Source: Candidatus Baldrarchaeota archaeon
GTDB lineage: Archaea > Asgardarchaeota > Baldrarchaeia > Baldrarchaeales > DXJG01
NCBI GenBank assembly: GCA_016840485.1
Contig: JAEOSG010000003.1
Coordinates: forward strand, 1 to 48,538
Length of the DNA stretch: 48,538 bases
Reading direction: 5' to 3'
In this document: in pieces, positions 27,997 through 38,467 of the stretch
Layout of the letters: each line of letters begins with the position of its first letter
Position numbering within the stretch: the stretch's first letter is position 1
Translations under genes and position numbers: made by a program
The notes under the pieces: generated by a model
The model's input: the letters and a program-made list of their open reading frames with translations, nothing else
Databases searched by the model: none
What the model was told of the DNA's origin: nothing

Positions 27997-28290
27997 CCCC
28001 TAGATAAAATTTTATATAAATAAATACAATAATTTATAGGAGGATTATTACCTTTTAACCTATTAACTTTTCCTTAATTTTCCGGATATAACCTAACTTC
28101 CTCTCCTTAACTTCTTGCAGCACTTTTATTGGGACAATTTGCTTAGATCTACATTATAAGATTTTGGTGAGGTAATATTTTGCAAGATTAAACTAAATTC
28201 ACTATTAGGTTTTTCTTCTACGATTTCTATCTAAAATCAATAAAATTTTACTTAAACAAAAGATTAAAAATTGTTTTAAATTTATTTTGC

Positions 28291-29118
28291 TTACGATTTT
28301 AATTTTACAGCTTTGCTTAAATCTATTTCTTCGTCTTCGAAAAGAACTCTTCCCTCCATTCCGCCTGCTACTGTTATTATTTGGCCTGAAATGTGACTTG
28401 AAACTTTATCTGATGCCAAGAAAGCTATAATATATGCGATGTCTTCTGGTTGGGCAACTTTTCTCAAAGGAATTGTTTTCAAAATTCTTTTAACCAGTTT
28501 TTCATCTTTAAGATGTTTTTCAGCCATAGGTGTAACTGTCCAGCCTGGACAAACCGCGTTAACCCTGCCTAAACGTGCTAGCGAGACAATTTCGTTTTTC
28601 AAGCTTCTTGTTAAACCATATGTTATTGCTGCTTTCGCCGCAGCGTAATCAGCGTGACCAGCTTCTCCAAAAATAGCAGCCGTAGAACCCACTATAATGA
28701 TGTTTGCGTATTCACCTGGAAACTTTGCTAATTGTCTTAGAAACGCGCGTATGCAAAGGAAAACTCCATCTAGGTCTACTGCCATGGTGTGTTTCCATCT
28801 TGAGTAATCCATGTTTACGATTTCAACATGTTCTTCAGGCCAAATTCCATGGTTGCAAACTAAAATGTCTATTCTACCCCATTTCTCCTCGATTTCCTTA
28901 AACATTTCTTCAACTTGTTTTTCATTAGACAAATCGGCGCCCACAACTAGGGTTTCCGTGTTTAGCTCCGAGGCAAGTTTTCTTGCTTTTTCTTCATTCT
29001 TATAGTAGTGGATAATGACTTTTGCTCCTTCTTTTGCAAAAACTCTTGCTGTGGCTTCACCTATTCCACCGCTTGCTCCGGTTATTAAAACAGTTTTTCC
29101 TTTTAGACCTAAATCCAT
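28291..29118 (-). CDS. Short-chain dehydrogenase/reductase (SDR)
   Basis: About 275 residues, classical SDR. The cofactor motif is TGASGGIGEA, and the NHG motif appears as CNHG. The catalytic Ser is in VGSTAA, and the Tyr-x3-Lys is YAAAK. PGWTVTPM is the usual post-catalytic loop. The cofactor is probably NAD(H) or NADP(H); the chain is related to 3-oxoacyl-ACP reductase and sugar/alcohol dehydrogenases, so the substrate is open. The ATG at 29118 has GGAAGGTG six bases upstream; a GTG at 29127 overlaps it. Gene order with a 3-hydroxyacyl-CoA dehydrogenase and an epimerase further along suggests a catabolic cluster, but the intervening gene is broken. Confidence 0.88.
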   Translation of the reverse strand: MDLGLKGKTVLITGASGGIGEATARVFAKEGAKVIIHYYKNEEKARKLASELNTETLVVGADLSNEKQVEEMFKEIEEKWGRIDILVCNHGIWPEEHVEIVNMDYSRWKHTMAVDLDGVFLCIRAFLRQLAKFPGEYANIIIVGSTAAIFGEAGHADYAAAKAAITYGLTRSLKNEIVSLARLGRVNAVCPGWTVTPMAEKHLKDEKLVKRILKTIPLRKVAQPEDIAYIIAFLASDKVSSHISGQIITVAGGMEGRVLFEDEEIDLSKAVKLKS

Positions 29119-29335
29119 GTCAGACACCTTCCCTATCTTTTAAATTATGGAAAGAAACATTTTTTGATATTTAAATTATTTACGTTATTTAAAAAGCAGA
29201 ATAACTATCGATAAAACCACATTGTTTCAGTGATTCTAGCTGAATAGCATTTTTAGATAAAATTTAACTTGTCTAACAATATTTGCAGATCTACAAAGAA
29301 CTATATAGCAGAACAAGGCTGTAATAAATTAAGAG

Positions 29336-30152
29336 TTAAGTTACATCTACCAATGAAGATATTCTCCTTATTGTTTCTTCTATGAAATTTTTGTTTTCAA
29401 TGTTTAGTTCGATAGCTCCCTGCGGGCAAATTTCGACACATCGACCGTAGCCCGACAATCATCGGTTATAACTGGTTTTCCGTTAATCATGTGAATAGCA
29501 TCAACAAAACAGACGTTATTGGCGCAGATTCCACATCCAACACATTTACTGTAATCTATTTTAACGGTGACATCTGGCATCTTTTTAACCTTATCTACAA
29601 TTTTAGATGACACATGTGGTAAGATTTTCCAAAGACAGCAGCAAGGACAACAGTTACAAATGGTTAGAAGTTTATTTCCAGGAGTTGCACCAAGCCAAAT
29701 GGTGTCAAGTTTTTCTCTGCCAATCATGTGGACAAGACTGGCTTCCCTCGCTTTTCTCGCGTGTTCAAGAGCTTCTTCCTTCGTTACTGGGCGTCCAAGC
29801 CATGAATCGATTTTCTTTGCAGCTTCGCCGAGAAAAATGCAACCTATGTTAATAGGATAGTTTTTGCAGTTTGATGATGCTCGACATATACAGAAGTTCA
29901 TGACAACGCGGTAACTTGCTTTTTCGATAAAATATTCTACGACTTGATAAGGTAAAATCATGTCTTCGGGTTTCTCAACTTTTTTGTTTATTTCAATTAC
30001 TTCAGCTTTAGGTAAATAGTAAACTTCATCTCCTTTAAAAAAATATGCTCGATGAGTTCGCCGATAATAGGTACGTGAGTTAGTTTAGCGATGTGAAAAC
30101 GATGTGGAAACAGTTTTTTCAGAAGTTCAATAAACCACGGTGGGCGCGTCAT
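29336..30152 (-). pseudogene. Cys-rich 4Fe-4S protein, two frameshifts, paralogue of 43908-44726
   Basis: Close paralogue of the intact gene at 43908-44726. The start ATG at 30152 (M-T-R-P-P-W-F) has GGTGATG upstream. The N-terminal frame reads to IGELIEHI and leaves frame at a T-run (A7 at 30037-30043 on the + strand; T8 would restore it). The middle has NFCICRASSNC, EHARKAREASLVH, ICNCCPCCCLWK and one intact C-x2-C-x2-C ferredoxin motif (KCVGCGIC). The C-terminal cluster motif is out of frame and needs one extra G at 29451-29453. Even then it would read C-R-G-Y-G-R-C, so one cysteine of the second cluster is also lost. Probably a genuine, older pseudogene copy. Confidence 0.85.
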
Positions 30153-30220
30153 AAACATCACCAACATGGTAACGTAAAATACTCAAATGGTGCTAAACAT
30201 CTATTGCGCCAAAACGGCGA

Positions 30221-31165
30221 TTATATTTTGTTTAAGATGCGGAATATTCTTATGATTCTTTTTATTCGTTCATTGTACATTTCTTCGAATGTTTTTTCCT
30301 GATAGTTGTATATGCCTTTTCCAGTTTTTATTCCGAGATGGCCTTTTCTTACTTTGTTTATTAGCCATTCAGGTGGTTTGAATCTTTCATCTTTGAGAAC
30401 ATTTGATAGATATGTTGAAGCGAAGTACACGATGTCTAAGCCTATGTAATCCAGGTTCCTGAAAGGGCCGAACAATAGATATATGAGTCCTAGGTGTTCT
30501 GTCCATGTTTTGTCTATGTCCTCTATTGTAGTTACACCTGTTTCCACTAGTTTTGATGCTTCTGCAAGCACTGCTGCTGCCATTCTATTAACGAGGAAAC
30601 CTGGGCTATCTTTGCATACTATGGTTCTTTTTTTGCATTTGCTTTCTAAGAACTCTTTTATTCTTTTAACTGTGAGGTCTGAGGTGTGTGGTCCACGAAC
30701 TATTTCAACTAGAGGTAAAATAAAAGGCGGATTCATCCAATGTGTGCCAACAAACCTTTCAGGTTTTTCAACTGCTTCTGAAATGTCGCCTATTCTTATT
30801 ACAGATGTTGTTGTGGCAAGTATTGTGTTTTCTGGGCAATGTTTTTCTACTTCTCTGAAAATTTTTCTTTTAAGTTTTAGATCTTCAGGTACAGCTTCTA
30901 TAACTAGATCTACTTCTTCTACGCATTTTTCAAGGTCGTTTACCGTTTTGATGTGTGAAATTATGTTGTCTATGTCTTGATGTTTAATGATGTTTTCTTC
31001 TGCTAACAGTTTTAGATTGGATTTTACACGTTTTAAAGCCTCTATTAAAATTTCATTTTTAATATCGTATAGTTTTACATTGCAGCTGGCTTGCGCACAT
31101 GTTTGCGCAATGCCGTGACCCATTAAGCCTGCTCCTATTATAGAGACTTGTGATATTTCCTTCAT
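30221..31165 (-). CDS. 3-hydroxyacyl-CoA dehydrogenase
   Basis: About 314 residues. The NAD-binding motif IIGAGLMGHGIAQ opens the Rossmann domain. The catalytic region has the T-T-S-V-I segment and H-W-M-N-P-P with its His, and the C-terminal domain has the GFLVNRM block. It should oxidise a (S)-3-hydroxyacyl-CoA with NAD+, or act on a related 3-hydroxy acid. I chose the ATG at 31165, eight bases after GGGAGATG; the upstream in-frame extension of 18 codons overlaps the neighbouring gene. The epimerase gene lies 16 bases upstream, so both form an operon. The chain is slightly longer than typical at the C terminus, with no sign of damage. Confidence 0.87.
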   Translation of the reverse strand: MKEISQVSIIGAGLMGHGIAQTCAQASCNVKLYDIKNEILIEALKRVKSNLKLLAEENIIKHQDIDNIISHIKTVNDLEKCVEEVDLVIEAVPEDLKLKRKIFREVEKHCPENTILATTTSVIRIGDISEAVEKPERFVGTHWMNPPFILPLVEIVRGPHTSDLTVKRIKEFLESKCKKRTIVCKDSPGFLVNRMAAAVLAEASKLVETGVTTIEDIDKTWTEHLGLIYLLFGPFRNLDYIGLDIVYFASTYLSNVLKDERFKPPEWLINKVRKGHLGIKTGKGIYNYQEKTFEEMYNERIKRIIRIFRILNKI

Positions 31166-31181
31166 GTAATCATCTCCCAGT

Positions 31182-32162
31182 TTAATAGCTTGTGAACATA
31201 TCTTTATGTTTTTGAACACATTCTATGAAGTCTTTAACTATGTTCTCCACGGAAGTGTATTTGAGTTCCCAGTTAAGTTCTTTTATGCTTCGATACAGCT
31301 TGTCTTGACCTGCTTTTACTACAATTGTTGTAAGTAGTGTCCACACTTTTGCTACTTGTTCAGCTTCCTCATCTATTTCAACGTTAGTCTGCACATCTGG
31401 AACAAACCTTTTCACAGTTTCTACTAGTTTTTCCAATGATATTGGTATGCCTCCGACAATGTAGATTCTTTTCCTAACTTTTTCAGCCTTCCATAGAGAT
31501 ATGAGGAAGTTAACTGCATCTTTGATGTAAAGTATTGGTAGCATAGTGTTTTGCGGAATATCAATCGTAACTGGTTCGTTTAACGCTGCTTTCTCTATTA
31601 AAGTGGAGAAGATTACTGTGACTCCTTGACCTCTTCTTCCAGGTCCGATAACAACTGGGAATCTTACACATCTAAAGTCTATACTATGTTTGTAGTGATA
31701 AAACATTCCAAGTACTTCGCCGAAAACTTTTGTAACACCGTAAAAAGATGTTGGATCTCTATAGCTGTCTTCTTTAATGGGAAAACCAGATTTTGGACCG
31801 TAGACAGATAAACTGCTGGTAAATATTACCTTTTTTACACCTAGCATTTTAGATGCTTCGAAAACGTTAAATGTTCCTTCAATGTTTGTTTTGAAAGCTG
31901 ATGCATGGTTTTTCTCTGCTTTAACAGCTAGTTCGGTGGCTGTATGGAAAATGTCTTCAACATCGTGTTTACTTATCACTTCTACTACTTCGTCCCATAG
32001 AGCGACATCGCCTTTTACAAGTTTAACGCTAGTTAATATGTCTTTGATTCTTTTACGGTTAATGAATTTGTCAAAAAGAACGATATTGTGGCCTTCTTTG
32101 ACTAGGCTTCTAGCTAAATGTGAGCTAATAAATCCGGTGCCTCCAGTTAAAAGAATCGACAT
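31182..32162 (-). CDS. NAD-dependent epimerase/dehydratase (extended SDR)
   Basis: About 326 residues. It has an N-terminal TGGTGFISSHLA nucleotide-binding motif and the catalytic Ser/Thr in IFTSSLSVYG, with Tyr-x3-Lys in FYGVTKVFGE. Family members interconvert or reduce nucleotide sugars or aromatic aldehydes. Substrate specificity cannot be stated. The start ATG at 32162 follows GAGAGGGTGAA; an ORF extension of 11 codons is upstream leader. Transcribed divergently from the MFS gene at 32321. It is intact. Confidence 0.85.
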   Translation of the reverse strand: MSILLTGGTGFISSHLARSLVKEGHNIVLFDKFINRKRIKDILTSVKLVKGDVALWDEVVEVISKHDVEDIFHTATELAVKAEKNHASAFKTNIEGTFNVFEASKMLGVKKVIFTSSLSVYGPKSGFPIKEDSYRDPTSFYGVTKVFGEVLGMFYHYKHSIDFRCVRFPVVIGPGRRGQGVTVIFSTLIEKAALNEPVTIDIPQNTMLPILYIKDAVNFLISLWKAEKVRKRIYIVGGIPISLEKLVETVKRFVPDVQTNVEIDEEAEQVAKVWTLLTTIVVKAGQDKLYRSIKELNWELKYTSVENIVKDFIECVQKHKDMFTSY

Positions 32163-32320
32163 TTTCACCCTCTCTGCGACGTAAAACTTTGACATTTCTA
32201 TTTTATTACCTTTTCTCTATTTTTGCTTATGTAATGTTTATTGTTTTGCTATGCTCAGAAATTTTAAATATTTCATTTTACATATGAAGGGGACAAATAG
32301 TGTATAGCTAGGGAAGATAT

Positions 32321-33571
32321 ATGGTGGAGGATGTAGCTGAAACCTATACTTTAAAGGAAAAGGCGATAGTTTTGCTTGCAGCATCACTTGGATGGGCTCA
32401 TGACGCCATAGGTCTCACAATAATAAACTTTTTAGCAGTGCCTATAATGGAGGAGTTTAACGTAGGTAAAGTTGAAATGGGCCTCATATTTTCCGGTCAA
32501 TATATTGCAACCGTTTTCGGCGCCATACTGTTCGGCGAACTCGCTGACAGGTTTGGAAGAAAACATGCATTGGTCATTTCTATTCTTTGGGATTCTATAT
32601 TGACGGCGGCATCCGCGTTCGCACCTAACTACTGGGTGCTGGCAGCGCTTCGAATCATCTCCGGTATGGGGGTATCATGGGGCATAGCATTTGCTCTTTT
32701 AAGCGAAATTTACTCTCCTAAGCGAAGAGGATTATTTGGAGGTGTTGTGCATGCAACATTTTGCTTTGGGTATATTGCATCAGCATTAACGGTTACCATA
32801 ATGTATCCAATTTACGGCTGGCGCCCTTGCTTCTTCATTGCACTGTTTCCAATACCGATTTTACTACTGTTAGAATTTGCTTTACCTGAATCAAAGCTTT
32901 GGGAAAAGTATAAGGAAATAGAGGAGGAAGTTGAAGTTTTAAAAACAAAGGTCCGTATAAGCGAACTTTTCAAAAGTGCTTACTTTAAGTTAACAATTTT
33001 GTGTGCTTTTCTTTTCTGGACAGCGGAATTTGCTTATCACGCGGTGGTAGACTGGGCGCCTACGTTTCTAAGCGAAGAATGGGGATTCGCTGTTGAAGAG
33101 GCAAGTTCTCTAGTTTTGTTAGTGGCTCTTGAAGCTGTTATTATTCTCCCTCTGATCGGCTTAATTAGTGATTTCATAGGGCGGAGGGCGTCTTTTGCTG
33201 CTTCAGCTTTTATAGGGCTAATTGGTACAATTATGCTTGGCTACTTTACGTTGATAATGCGTGTTAAAGGGCTTGCAATAGTTTCGCTTTTTATAATTGC
33301 TATGGGCTTTGGATCTCACGCATTGTTTGGAGTTTGGTCCAGTGAAATCTTTCCAACAAAGGTGAGAGCCACAGCTACCTCGTTTATATTTAGTGTTGCA
33401 AGAGGTTTATCCCTTGGAGGCTTAATAATAGGGTACTTCTCCACACTAGTTGGTTTAACAACTGCCATGCTTTTAGCTGCTCCTGGATTCATTTTAATGA
33501 TTATACTTCCAATGTTTTTGCCGGAGACAAAAGGTAAGGTCTTAAAGGCTGTGGAAGAACCGGTGACATAA
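32321..33571 (+). CDS. MFS transporter, organic-acid/metabolite type
   Basis: 416 residues, 12 hydrophobic segments. Motif A of the first half is GELADRFGRKHAL and that of the second is SDFIGRRASF. The chain resembles aromatic-acid:H+ symporters and sialate/metabolite MFS members (for example PcaK- or ShiA-like proteins) in size and loops. The next gene starts one base after its stop, so they are cotranscribed with a ThDP enzyme. This makes a 2-oxo acid or other organic acid a sensible substrate. Start at ATG 32321, preceded by GGGAAG. A divergent promoter region of about 150 bases separates it from the epimerase. Confidence 0.85.
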   Translation: MVEDVAETYTLKEKAIVLLAASLGWAHDAIGLTIINFLAVPIMEEFNVGKVEMGLIFSGQYIATVFGAILFGELADRFGRKHALVISILWDSILTAASAFAPNYWVLAALRIISGMGVSWGIAFALLSEIYSPKRRGLFGGVVHATFCFGYIASALTVTIMYPIYGWRPCFFIALFPIPILLLLEFALPESKLWEKYKEIEEEVEVLKTKVRISELFKSAYFKLTILCAFLFWTAEFAYHAVVDWAPTFLSEEWGFAVEEASSLVLLVALEAVIILPLIGLISDFIGRRASFAASAFIGLIGTIMLGYFTLIMRVKGLAIVSLFIIAMGFGSHALFGVWSSEIFPTKVRATATSFIFSVARGLSLGGLIIGYFSTLVGLTTAMLLAAPGFILMIILPMFLPETKGKVLKAVEEPVT

Positions 33572-33572
33572 A

Positions 33573-35264
33573 ATGGTGGAAATTGGTGGTGAAGCTATTG
33601 TTGCAAAAGCTTTGAAAGCGGAAGATATCAAATGTGTTTTTACTTTGCCTAGCGGAGAGATTCTTCCGATACTTGAAAAACTCGTGGAAGAAGGCGTTCA
33701 AGTTGTAACGACTAGGCATGAGCAGGCTGCTGGAAACGCTGCTGACGGCTGGGCACGTGTTACGAGGTCTCCAGGAGTTTGTGTGGTTCCTGCTGGTCCT
33801 GGTTTCGCAAATCTTGTGCCAGCAATTATACAGGCTTTTTATGCAGGTAGCCCGGTAGTTGCGATTTCAGGTCATTCACCGTATAAATATGCGAATATGG
33901 ATGCTTTTGAGGAAATTAACGGGGTGGAGATTGTTTCATCTGTTACTAAGTGGGCGAAACAGTGCACATTTACTGAGAGGCTACATGAATATGTTCAGGA
34001 AGCTTTTAGACATGCAACTTCAGGTAAAATGGGTCCAGTGCTTTTAGAAATTCCGAAAGATGTTCTTAAAGGAAAGTGTGACGTTAAGCGAATCAAGATC
34101 GTTCCTCCAGAGAAATATAGGTTGAAGGGAAGAGTGTACGGTGATCCAGCTTTCGTTAAAAGGGCTGTTGATCTTTTACTGTCTTCGGAGAAACCTTTCA
34201 TTATTGCTGGAAGTGGAGTTTACTGGTCTGGTGCATGGGCTGAATTGGTTAAACTTGCAGAGCTGCTTTCAATACCAGTGGCATGCGAGGGACTTGCAGT
34301 AGGCTGCGTTCCTTACGATCATCCATTATATGTGGGGAACGCTATTGGTAACCCGTTTATGAGAAGCGCAGATACTTTGCTGGTTGTGGGTGCGAAGTTC
34401 GATGAGCTTTTAGGCTTTGGACGTGACCCTTCCTTTTACTCTGAAGATGTAAAAGTGATAAGAATAGATGTAGATCCTTCTGAAATAGGTAAAAATCGAC
34501 CTGTGGATGTAGGCATAGTAGGGGATGCAAAAGCAGTTCTCACACAAATGCTCGAGTTTTTAGCTGCATCACTTTCCTCGATGTCGAGGGAAAAAGGTTG
34601 GTCAAAGGAGGTTAAGTCTGCTTGGCTTAAGTTTAATGAGGGTTTTGAAAAGATGGCGGAGTCTTCGGAGAAGCCTATTAGACCTCAACGGCTGATGAAA
34701 GAATTAAGGGAACTGGTTGACAAAGATACTATTTGTGTGTTGGATGGTGGAGATACGACTGCATGGGGATACCTATATTTAAGAGCGTATAGGCCTGGGC
34801 AAATAATAGGTTCTCAAGGGCCTTTTGGCCATTTAGGTGCTGGAATACCTATGGGGATAGCTGCGAAACTAGCATATCCAGATAGGAAGGTTTTTGTCAT
34901 CACTGGTGATGGAAGTTTTCTTTTTAATGGAAGTGAGATAGACACTGCTGTACGATATAATATTCCAATTGTAGTGATCGTGGTGAACGATTCTGCTTGG
35001 GGAATGGTCTATCACACAAGGTTTATTACGTCGAAATCGAAGGAGAAAGCTGCGATTTTTACATTGCTAAATGAAAAGGTGAGATATGATAAGTATGCGG
35101 AAAGTTTAGGAGCATATGGAGAACTGGTCACTGAGCCAGATGAGATAAAACCAGCAATTAAAAGAGCACTTGAATCTAATTTGCCGGCTGTGGTTGACGT
35201 AAGAGTGTCTAGGGAGTTTGTAACGCCTCTCAGCTATATACTTACCGCAAAAAGGGAAATCTAA
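33573..35264 (+). CDS. Thiamine diphosphate-dependent enzyme, acetolactate synthase-like decarboxylase
   Basis: 563 residues with all three ThDP domains. The catalytic Glu is Glu50 in RHEQAAG. The middle domain is the transhydrogenase-like fold. The ThDP-binding motif G445-D-G-S then runs to I-V-V-I-V-V-N-D about 26 residues on. Relatives include acetolactate synthase, benzoylformate, indolepyruvate and oxalyl-CoA decarboxylases, glyoxylate carboligase and sulfopyruvate decarboxylase. It has no regulatory partner gene, so biosynthetic acetolactate synthase is not certain. Placement behind an MFS gene and in front of an AOR gene suggests a 2-oxo acid decarboxylase whose aldehyde product is oxidised by the AOR. 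That role is inferred. Confidence 0.85.
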   Translation: MVEIGGEAIVAKALKAEDIKCVFTLPSGEILPILEKLVEEGVQVVTTRHEQAAGNAADGWARVTRSPGVCVVPAGPGFANLVPAIIQAFYAGSPVVAISGHSPYKYANMDAFEEINGVEIVSSVTKWAKQCTFTERLHEYVQEAFRHATSGKMGPVLLEIPKDVLKGKCDVKRIKIVPPEKYRLKGRVYGDPAFVKRAVDLLLSSEKPFIIAGSGVYWSGAWAELVKLAELLSIPVACEGLAVGCVPYDHPLYVGNAIGNPFMRSADTLLVVGAKFDELLGFGRDPSFYSEDVKVIRIDVDPSEIGKNRPVDVGIVGDAKAVLTQMLEFLAASLSSMSREKGWSKEVKSAWLKFNEGFEKMAESSEKPIRPQRLMKELRELVDKDTICVLDGGDTTAWGYLYLRAYRPGQIIGSQGPFGHLGAGIPMGIAAKLAYPDRKVFVITGDGSFLFNGSEIDTAVRYNIPIVVIVVNDSAWGMVYHTRFITSKSKEKAAIFTLLNEKVRYDKYAESLGAYGELVTEPDEIKPAIKRALESNLPAVVDVRVSREFVTPLSYILTAKREI

Positions 35265-35414
35265 GATACTATCTACACCATAATATCCCTATTTTATGGC
35301 AACTTTAATACGATGAAAGGAGCTTGTCTTTCAAACATTTATTACCTGGCTACAGATTTACGCTAAAATATCGTATTGCTTAGAGAACTTAAAACGATAT
35401 GAGGGGAGTTTGAA

Positions 35415-37304
35415 ATGCCTTACGGGTTTACTGGTAAAATTTTGAAAGTAGACTTGTCGACAGAAAATGTAGAGATCAAAAAGTTTGATGAAAGTTTTTA
35501 TAGAAAGTTTCTTGGCGGCAGGGCTTTAGCACTATACTTTTTACTTAAAAGAATTGAAACCGAATGTAGATTCTCTTTCTCCTGGAAATAGGTTGATATT
35601 TGCAACAGGCGTCACCACAGGGATACCGCTACCAGGTATGAATAGGTATTGTGTAGCAGCAAAGTCTCCATTAACCAATACATTTGGTGAATCTTATGCT
35701 GGAGGGTTTTTTGGACCTGAACTTAAATTTGCTGGGTTTGATGCAGTTGTTATCGAGGGAAAAGCTGAGGAACCAGTTTATTTGTGGATTCATGACGGTG
35801 AGGTTGAGATAAAGAAAGCAACGCATGTATGGGGTCAAAAAACTAAGGAGGCTACCGAAACTATACGTAGAGAAGTTAAAGATTTGAGGGCAAGGGTTGC
35901 TGCTATAGGTCCCGCTGGCGAAAGCTGGTGCGTTTTGCAAACATATTGCACGATATGAAATATGCAAATGGTAGATGTGGGTTAGGTGCTGTAATGGGTT
36001 CTAAAAACCTAAAGACTATAGCTGTAAGAGGCACTAAAAAATTAGAGTTTGCAGATAAAGGGAAAATCGTGGAGTTAGCGAAATGGGCAGCTAAAGCAAT
36101 AAAAGATATGCCAGGTCCACGTTCCAGATGGAAATATGGTACTGCTGCCGTTTTACTACCGTTGAATGAACTTGGACTTTTGCCAACAAGAAATTTTCTT
36201 GACGGTGAGTTCAAATATGCTGAGCAAATATCTGGGGAAAGAATGGCGGAAACCATACTTATAGGTAGAAAAGGTTGTTATGGCTGTGGAACCATGTGTA
36301 AAAGAATTGTAAGGGGAAAACATCCCTATGAAACTGATCCGGATTATGGAGGACCGGAATACGAAACTTTGGCAGCTTTCGGCTCGCTATGTGAAGTTAA
36401 TGATTTGAATGCGATTTCATATGCTAATATGCTGTGTAATGCGTATGGACTTGATACAATTAGCACGGGTGTAACGATAGCGTTTGCTATGGAGTGCTAT
36501 GAAAACAAAATTCTTACAAAAGAGGATCTTAATGGACTTGAGTTGAAATTTGGAAACGCAGACGCCATGGTGAAGCTTGTGGAGATGATAGCGAAACGGG
36601 AGGGCATCGGGGACATATTGGCTGAAGGAGTTATGAGGGCTTCAAAGAAAATAGGTAGAGGTGCTGAGAAATTTGCGATACATGTTAAAGGGAAGGAAGT
36701 GCCGATGCATGAGCCTAGAGGTAAAAAATCGTTGGCTCTTGCGTACGCTACTTCACCGTGCGGCGCGGATCATATGCAAAGTGCACATGATACGCTTTTT
36801 GAGAAAGATGTGAAGAAAATTTTGCCGTTAGGGATATTTAAGCCGCTGAGTGGAACGTATCTTGGCCCGGAAAAGGTGAGAATGTTCATGTATCTTAATA
36901 TGTGGTGGAGTTTATTTGACTGCTTAGGTGTTTGTAAATTTGCGGTGGCGCCCCATCCTGCAGCTGTTTTTAGCATATCGCAGCTTAGAGACATAGTTAA
37001 GGCTGCTACTGGATGGGATATAACAATATGGGAAATGTTAAAGGTAGGAGAAAGAGCTATTACTATGGCACGTTGCTTTAACATTCGTGAAGGCTTCACC
37101 AAAAACGATGACACTCTACCTGAAAGATTTTTCAAGCCTTTACGTTCAGGTAATATGGAGGGAAAAGGGATTTCGAGGGATGAATTCAAAAATGCGCTAA
37201 AATTTTTCTATGAAATGATGGGGTGGGACTTGGAAACTGGAATTCCTACAGAAGCAAAACTTTATGAACTTAGCATAAGGGATGTCATTGCTTTAAGAAA
37301 CTAA
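35415..37304 (+). pseudogene. Aldehyde:ferredoxin oxidoreductase (AOR family), two frameshifts
   Basis: About 630 codons, the usual length for tungsten-dependent AOR. Start ATG at 35415, GAGGGG upstream, reading MPYGFTGKILKVDLST. The first frame ends near 35590; one base removed from A3 at 35558-35560 restores PNVDSLSPGNRLIFATG. A second lesion near 35924 needs one inserted base to restore VRFANILHDMKYANGRCGLG. After this the frame is open to TAA. The Fe-S cysteines are visible as GCYGCGTMC and a later DCLGVC. The AOR N-terminal and tungstopterin domains seem otherwise normal. Oxidises aldehydes to acids with ferredoxin. Neighbours suggest partnership with the ThDP enzyme. Real pseudogene or assembly error. 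Confidence 0.85.
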
Positions 37305-37395
37305 TGTCTTCAACAAATTATATTTTAATTTGTTTCAAGCATAAGTGAAAGACCACTATTGTAGATTTCTTATTTTGAAATTTCTATTAGAAGTT

Positions 37396-37771
37396 TTACT
37401 TGGATGGTATTATTGTTGTTGCGCGTGTTCTTCTCATACCCTTCTGTTTGAGTTTCTTGAAAAATTTTAGTAGCTTATTGAATTGATTTGTTTTATATAG
37501 AATTTTTCCTTCATCTAAAGTGTCATAAATGGTAGAATTACCCCTTTTAACATTTCTATGGATTTCTCTAAAGTGTATGGATGTGGTTTTACTGGAATTT
37601 TATGTTCTTTAAAATCTTTAGCACCTCGTTTATTCTCTCTGGATATCTCTCTTCGAAGTCAGCTATGATCAATATATCATAATCGCTCCATTTCATGTAG
37701 TCTCCTCTTGCCCTAGATCCGAAAAGTATTACAGCAGTTAAATTAAGGTTCTCTTTTAACTTTTCAGTCAA
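37396..37771 (-). pseudogene. Minimal nucleotidyltransferase (MNT-like), frameshifted
   Basis: The N-terminal part has the pol-beta superfamily motif AVILFGSRARGDYMKWSDYD with its metal-binding aspartates. Downstream of VLKILKNIKF the frame is lost. Restoring one base at T4 (37598-37601) and one at the adjacent C4/T4 block (37541-37548) yields IPVKPHPYTLEKSIEML and GNSTIYDTLDEGKILY up to a TAA. The start is unclear (TTG at 37771), possibly truncated upstream. Such proteins are usually antitoxin partners of HEPN toxins; no HEPN gene is seen next to it. Confidence 0.7.
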
Positions 37772-38028
37772 TTATAAATGAGTTTGTTATTGTATCGTTT
37801 TCTTGTCGCAAATGGATGATTCTGAAATTTAGATTAATTTATCATGTATTAAAAATTGAGATATGTTTAAATTCATGTTGTATGAAATTTGAGGAATATT
37901 TTAAAGATATTCTTTGTATGAAAGTTATTTATTGAGATAACTTCATAAAATTGGTTTTAACTGTTTGAGATGATAGATGCATGCATGTTTCAATGATATC
38001 TTAAGGGTACAAGGGTGGAGGTATGGAT

Positions 38029-38349
38029 ATGGTTGAGTTGTCTTTATATCTTTTCGGTAAACCTGCGTGGGAACTGGACGATTTTGAGGGAAATGAGTTA
38101 GATGAAGATTTTTCTGAAAAACTTAAAGCGCTGGGCGATGAATTAAGAGAAAGATTATATAATTTGGCGAAAATACATAGTATTCTCCTTAAAAACGGTT
38201 GGACCGCGTATGGAGGGCTATATGATATCACATATTATAAGGATATTTCACTGGAGGAAGCAAAAAAGGAACTTAAAGAACTTGGCTTGGAGGAATACGT
38301 TGAGAACTTGATAGAAGACTTTGAGGAAGAAATAGAAGAAGAGGAATAA
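38029..38349 (+). CDS. Small acidic protein of unknown function
   Basis: 106 residues, about a quarter Asp/Glu. It has no membrane segment and no recognised domain. The N terminus MVELSLYLFGKPAWELDD looks structured, and the C-terminal tail is a long run of Glu/Asp. I chose the ATG at 38029 because GGAGG lies seven bases upstream, though an ATG two codons earlier is possible. The gene is well expressed in form (strong ribosome binding site) and separate from its broken neighbours. Function unknown. Confidence 0.65.
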   Translation: MVELSLYLFGKPAWELDDFEGNELDEDFSEKLKALGDELRERLYNLAKIHSILLKNGWTAYGGLYDITYYKDISLEEAKKELKELGLEEYVENLIEDFEEEIEEEE

Positions 38350-38467
38350 ATGTTAACACTGCTAATTAAAACAGGCAACCACTTTTAATTTAAACCTGAT
38401 TTCATCAACATTGCCTCTCTGTTTTTCGGAACTTACGTGTATGTGTACGTTTTGTTGAATTTTTTGT

